Assembly (NCBI GenBank): GCA_964392615.1
Contig: CAYMRB010000515.1
Span: forward strand, 1-6,568
Source: CAYMRB01 sp964392615
Lineage (GTDB): Bacteria; Planctomycetota; UBA8108
Direction: 5' to 3'
Length of the DNA stretch: 6,568 nt
The notes beneath the pieces were generated by a model. The model saw only the letters and a program-made list of their open reading frames with translations, was not told the DNA's origin and ran no database searches. Positions 5,887-6,568 of the stretch are shown one piece after another. Position 1 is the first letter of the stretch; each line of letters opens with the position of its first letter. The position numbers and the translations under genes are program-made.

Positions 5887-6568
5887 CTACGGTTCTTCGG
5901 CCGAAGCAGGCGGCGCGGCTCGCGCGGCTGCGGGCAGAGCGATACGAAGGTCGAACGGCCGATACACGATCCGGTCGAGCGCCATGACCTCGCTGACGGT
6001 CACGGTCCGCTCCGTCGTCAGACGGAATCGCACGAAACGAGCCGGCACGGGTTGCTCCGGGACAAGGCTGTACGTGAAACCGGTCGCGGTCTCGTCGTCC
6101 GGCATCATGTGGTTGATCGGGATGTCCTTCCAGCGGAGATTGAGTGCGAAGAATCCGCGCGACGAGTATCGTTCGCCGTCTCGCGACGTGAGGACCTCCA
6201 CCCGATCGCGGACCTCGCCCTTCATCGCATCCCACCAGGGCCAGCCCGCGCTGAGGTGGATGCGGAACCCGCCGCAAGATTCCTCGCGGCCGAGATCGAC
6301 CGTGATGTCCGGGTTCTTCCCTTTTTCCCAGCAGAGCGCGTAGCGGGGGCCGATGCCGCCGGCGTAGTGCGGGCCGACAATTCCGTCGGTCAGCTTCTTC
6401 CCCTGCGGGTCGCCAGCGCCCCACTTCGCGTTCGAGGGAACGGTGACGGTGTACCGCTTGCCGTGCGCTAGATTCTCGCCGTACGAAACCCAACGCGGTA
6501 CATGCTGAGTACGATTCGGCGGTCTCGAGTCGCCGCGATCATGCCGGGTCTCCGCCCCTTCCCAAGGC
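5887..6568 (-). CDS. C-terminal part of a discoidin (F5/8 type C)-like domain protein (5' end cut by window edge)
   Basis: The minus-strand frame is open from the right edge (first whole codon at 6567) to TAG at 5889-5887, giving 226 visible residues; the N-terminus lies outside. An internal ATG at 6225 is not the start, because the domain clearly continues upstream of it. Visible residues about 30-175 form a jelly-roll, discoidin-like module: YTVTVPSNAKWGAGDPQGKK, LTDGIVGP, PDITVDLG, FRIHL, DRVEVLTSRDGERY, then ARFVRFRLT and VSEVMALD. The protein ends in an Ala/Pro-rich tail. Such modules bind glycans or surfaces, and they cap larger exported proteins in Planctomycetota and relatives; the enzymatic or structural part would be upstream, outside the window. 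The gene converges on the decayed methyltransferase-like gene with 23 nt between the stops and no clear terminator. Domain type is fairly sure; overall protein identity is unknown. Confidence 0.82.
   Translation of the reverse strand, partial: PWEGAETRHDRGDSRPPNRTQHVPRWVSYGENLAHGKRYTVTVPSNAKWGAGDPQGKKLTDGIVGPHYAGGIGPRYALCWEKGKNPDITVDLGREESCGGFRIHLSAGWPWWDAMKGEVRDRVEVLTSRDGERYSSRGFFALNLRWKDIPINHMMPDDETATGFTYSLVPEQPVPARFVRFRLTTERTVTVSEVMALDRIVYRPFDLRIALPAAARAAPPASAEEP

Noticed and set aside
5895..5906. Palindrome CTTCGGCCGAAG near the convergent stops, considered as a terminator
   Set aside because: It has no loop beyond the central bases and no T tract on either side, and it lies inside the 3' end of the discoidin-like coding sequence.
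6223..6225. ATG as the start of a 112-residue protein at the right edge
   Set aside because: The discoidin-like domain extends without a stop well upstream of this ATG to the window edge, so it is an internal methionine.
5399..6493. A 364-codon minus-strand open frame spanning the pseudogene and the right-edge gene
   Set aside because: It overlaps the discoidin-like gene in another frame on the same strand and lacks motifs; the arginine-rich start looks like an off-frame translation.

Overview
This GC-rich window contains four protein-coding genes and one decayed gene, all predicted to encode secreted proteins. Its protein families (tandem pectate-lyase-like beta-helix, multi-domain carbohydrate-binding proteins, discoidin-type C-terminal domain, extracytoplasmic O-methyltransferase-like remnant) resemble those of Planctomycetota and related PVC or Acidobacteriota-like soil and freshwater bacteria. 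That assignment is inferred from family style, because no marker gene or rRNA is present.

Layout: (i) On the minus strand, 4194 to 1849 encodes a 781-residue beta-helix protein with two homologous halves. It is followed after 34 nt by a second minus-strand gene (1814 to the left edge, 3' end missing) that encodes an exported protein with three beta-sandwich-type regions and a four-cysteine zinc ribbon. The two probably form one operon. (ii) A 123-nt divergent intergenic region (4195-4317) holds a TACAAT -10-like element, an imperfect inverted repeat beside it and a perfect 12-bp palindrome. (iii) On the plus strand, 4318-5439 encodes a conserved secreted protein of unknown function. Twenty nt after it lies a pseudogene (5460-5863): it keeps a good ribosome-binding site, a signal peptide and the C-terminal part of an O-methyltransferase-like domain, but the SAM-binding core is absent and the two parts are in different frames. 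(iv) At the right edge, converging on the pseudogene, is the 3' part of a minus-strand gene (5887 to the right edge) whose C-terminal discoidin-like domain is clear.

The likely shared theme is extracellular recognition or remodelling of polysaccharides, with the beta-helix protein as candidate enzyme or binder and the carbohydrate-binding protein as accessory. Catalytic residues could not be pinned down, so this is an inference. No mobile element, CRISPR array, tRNA or rRNA was seen. Very long antisense open frames cover most genes and are explained by high-GC codon bias.
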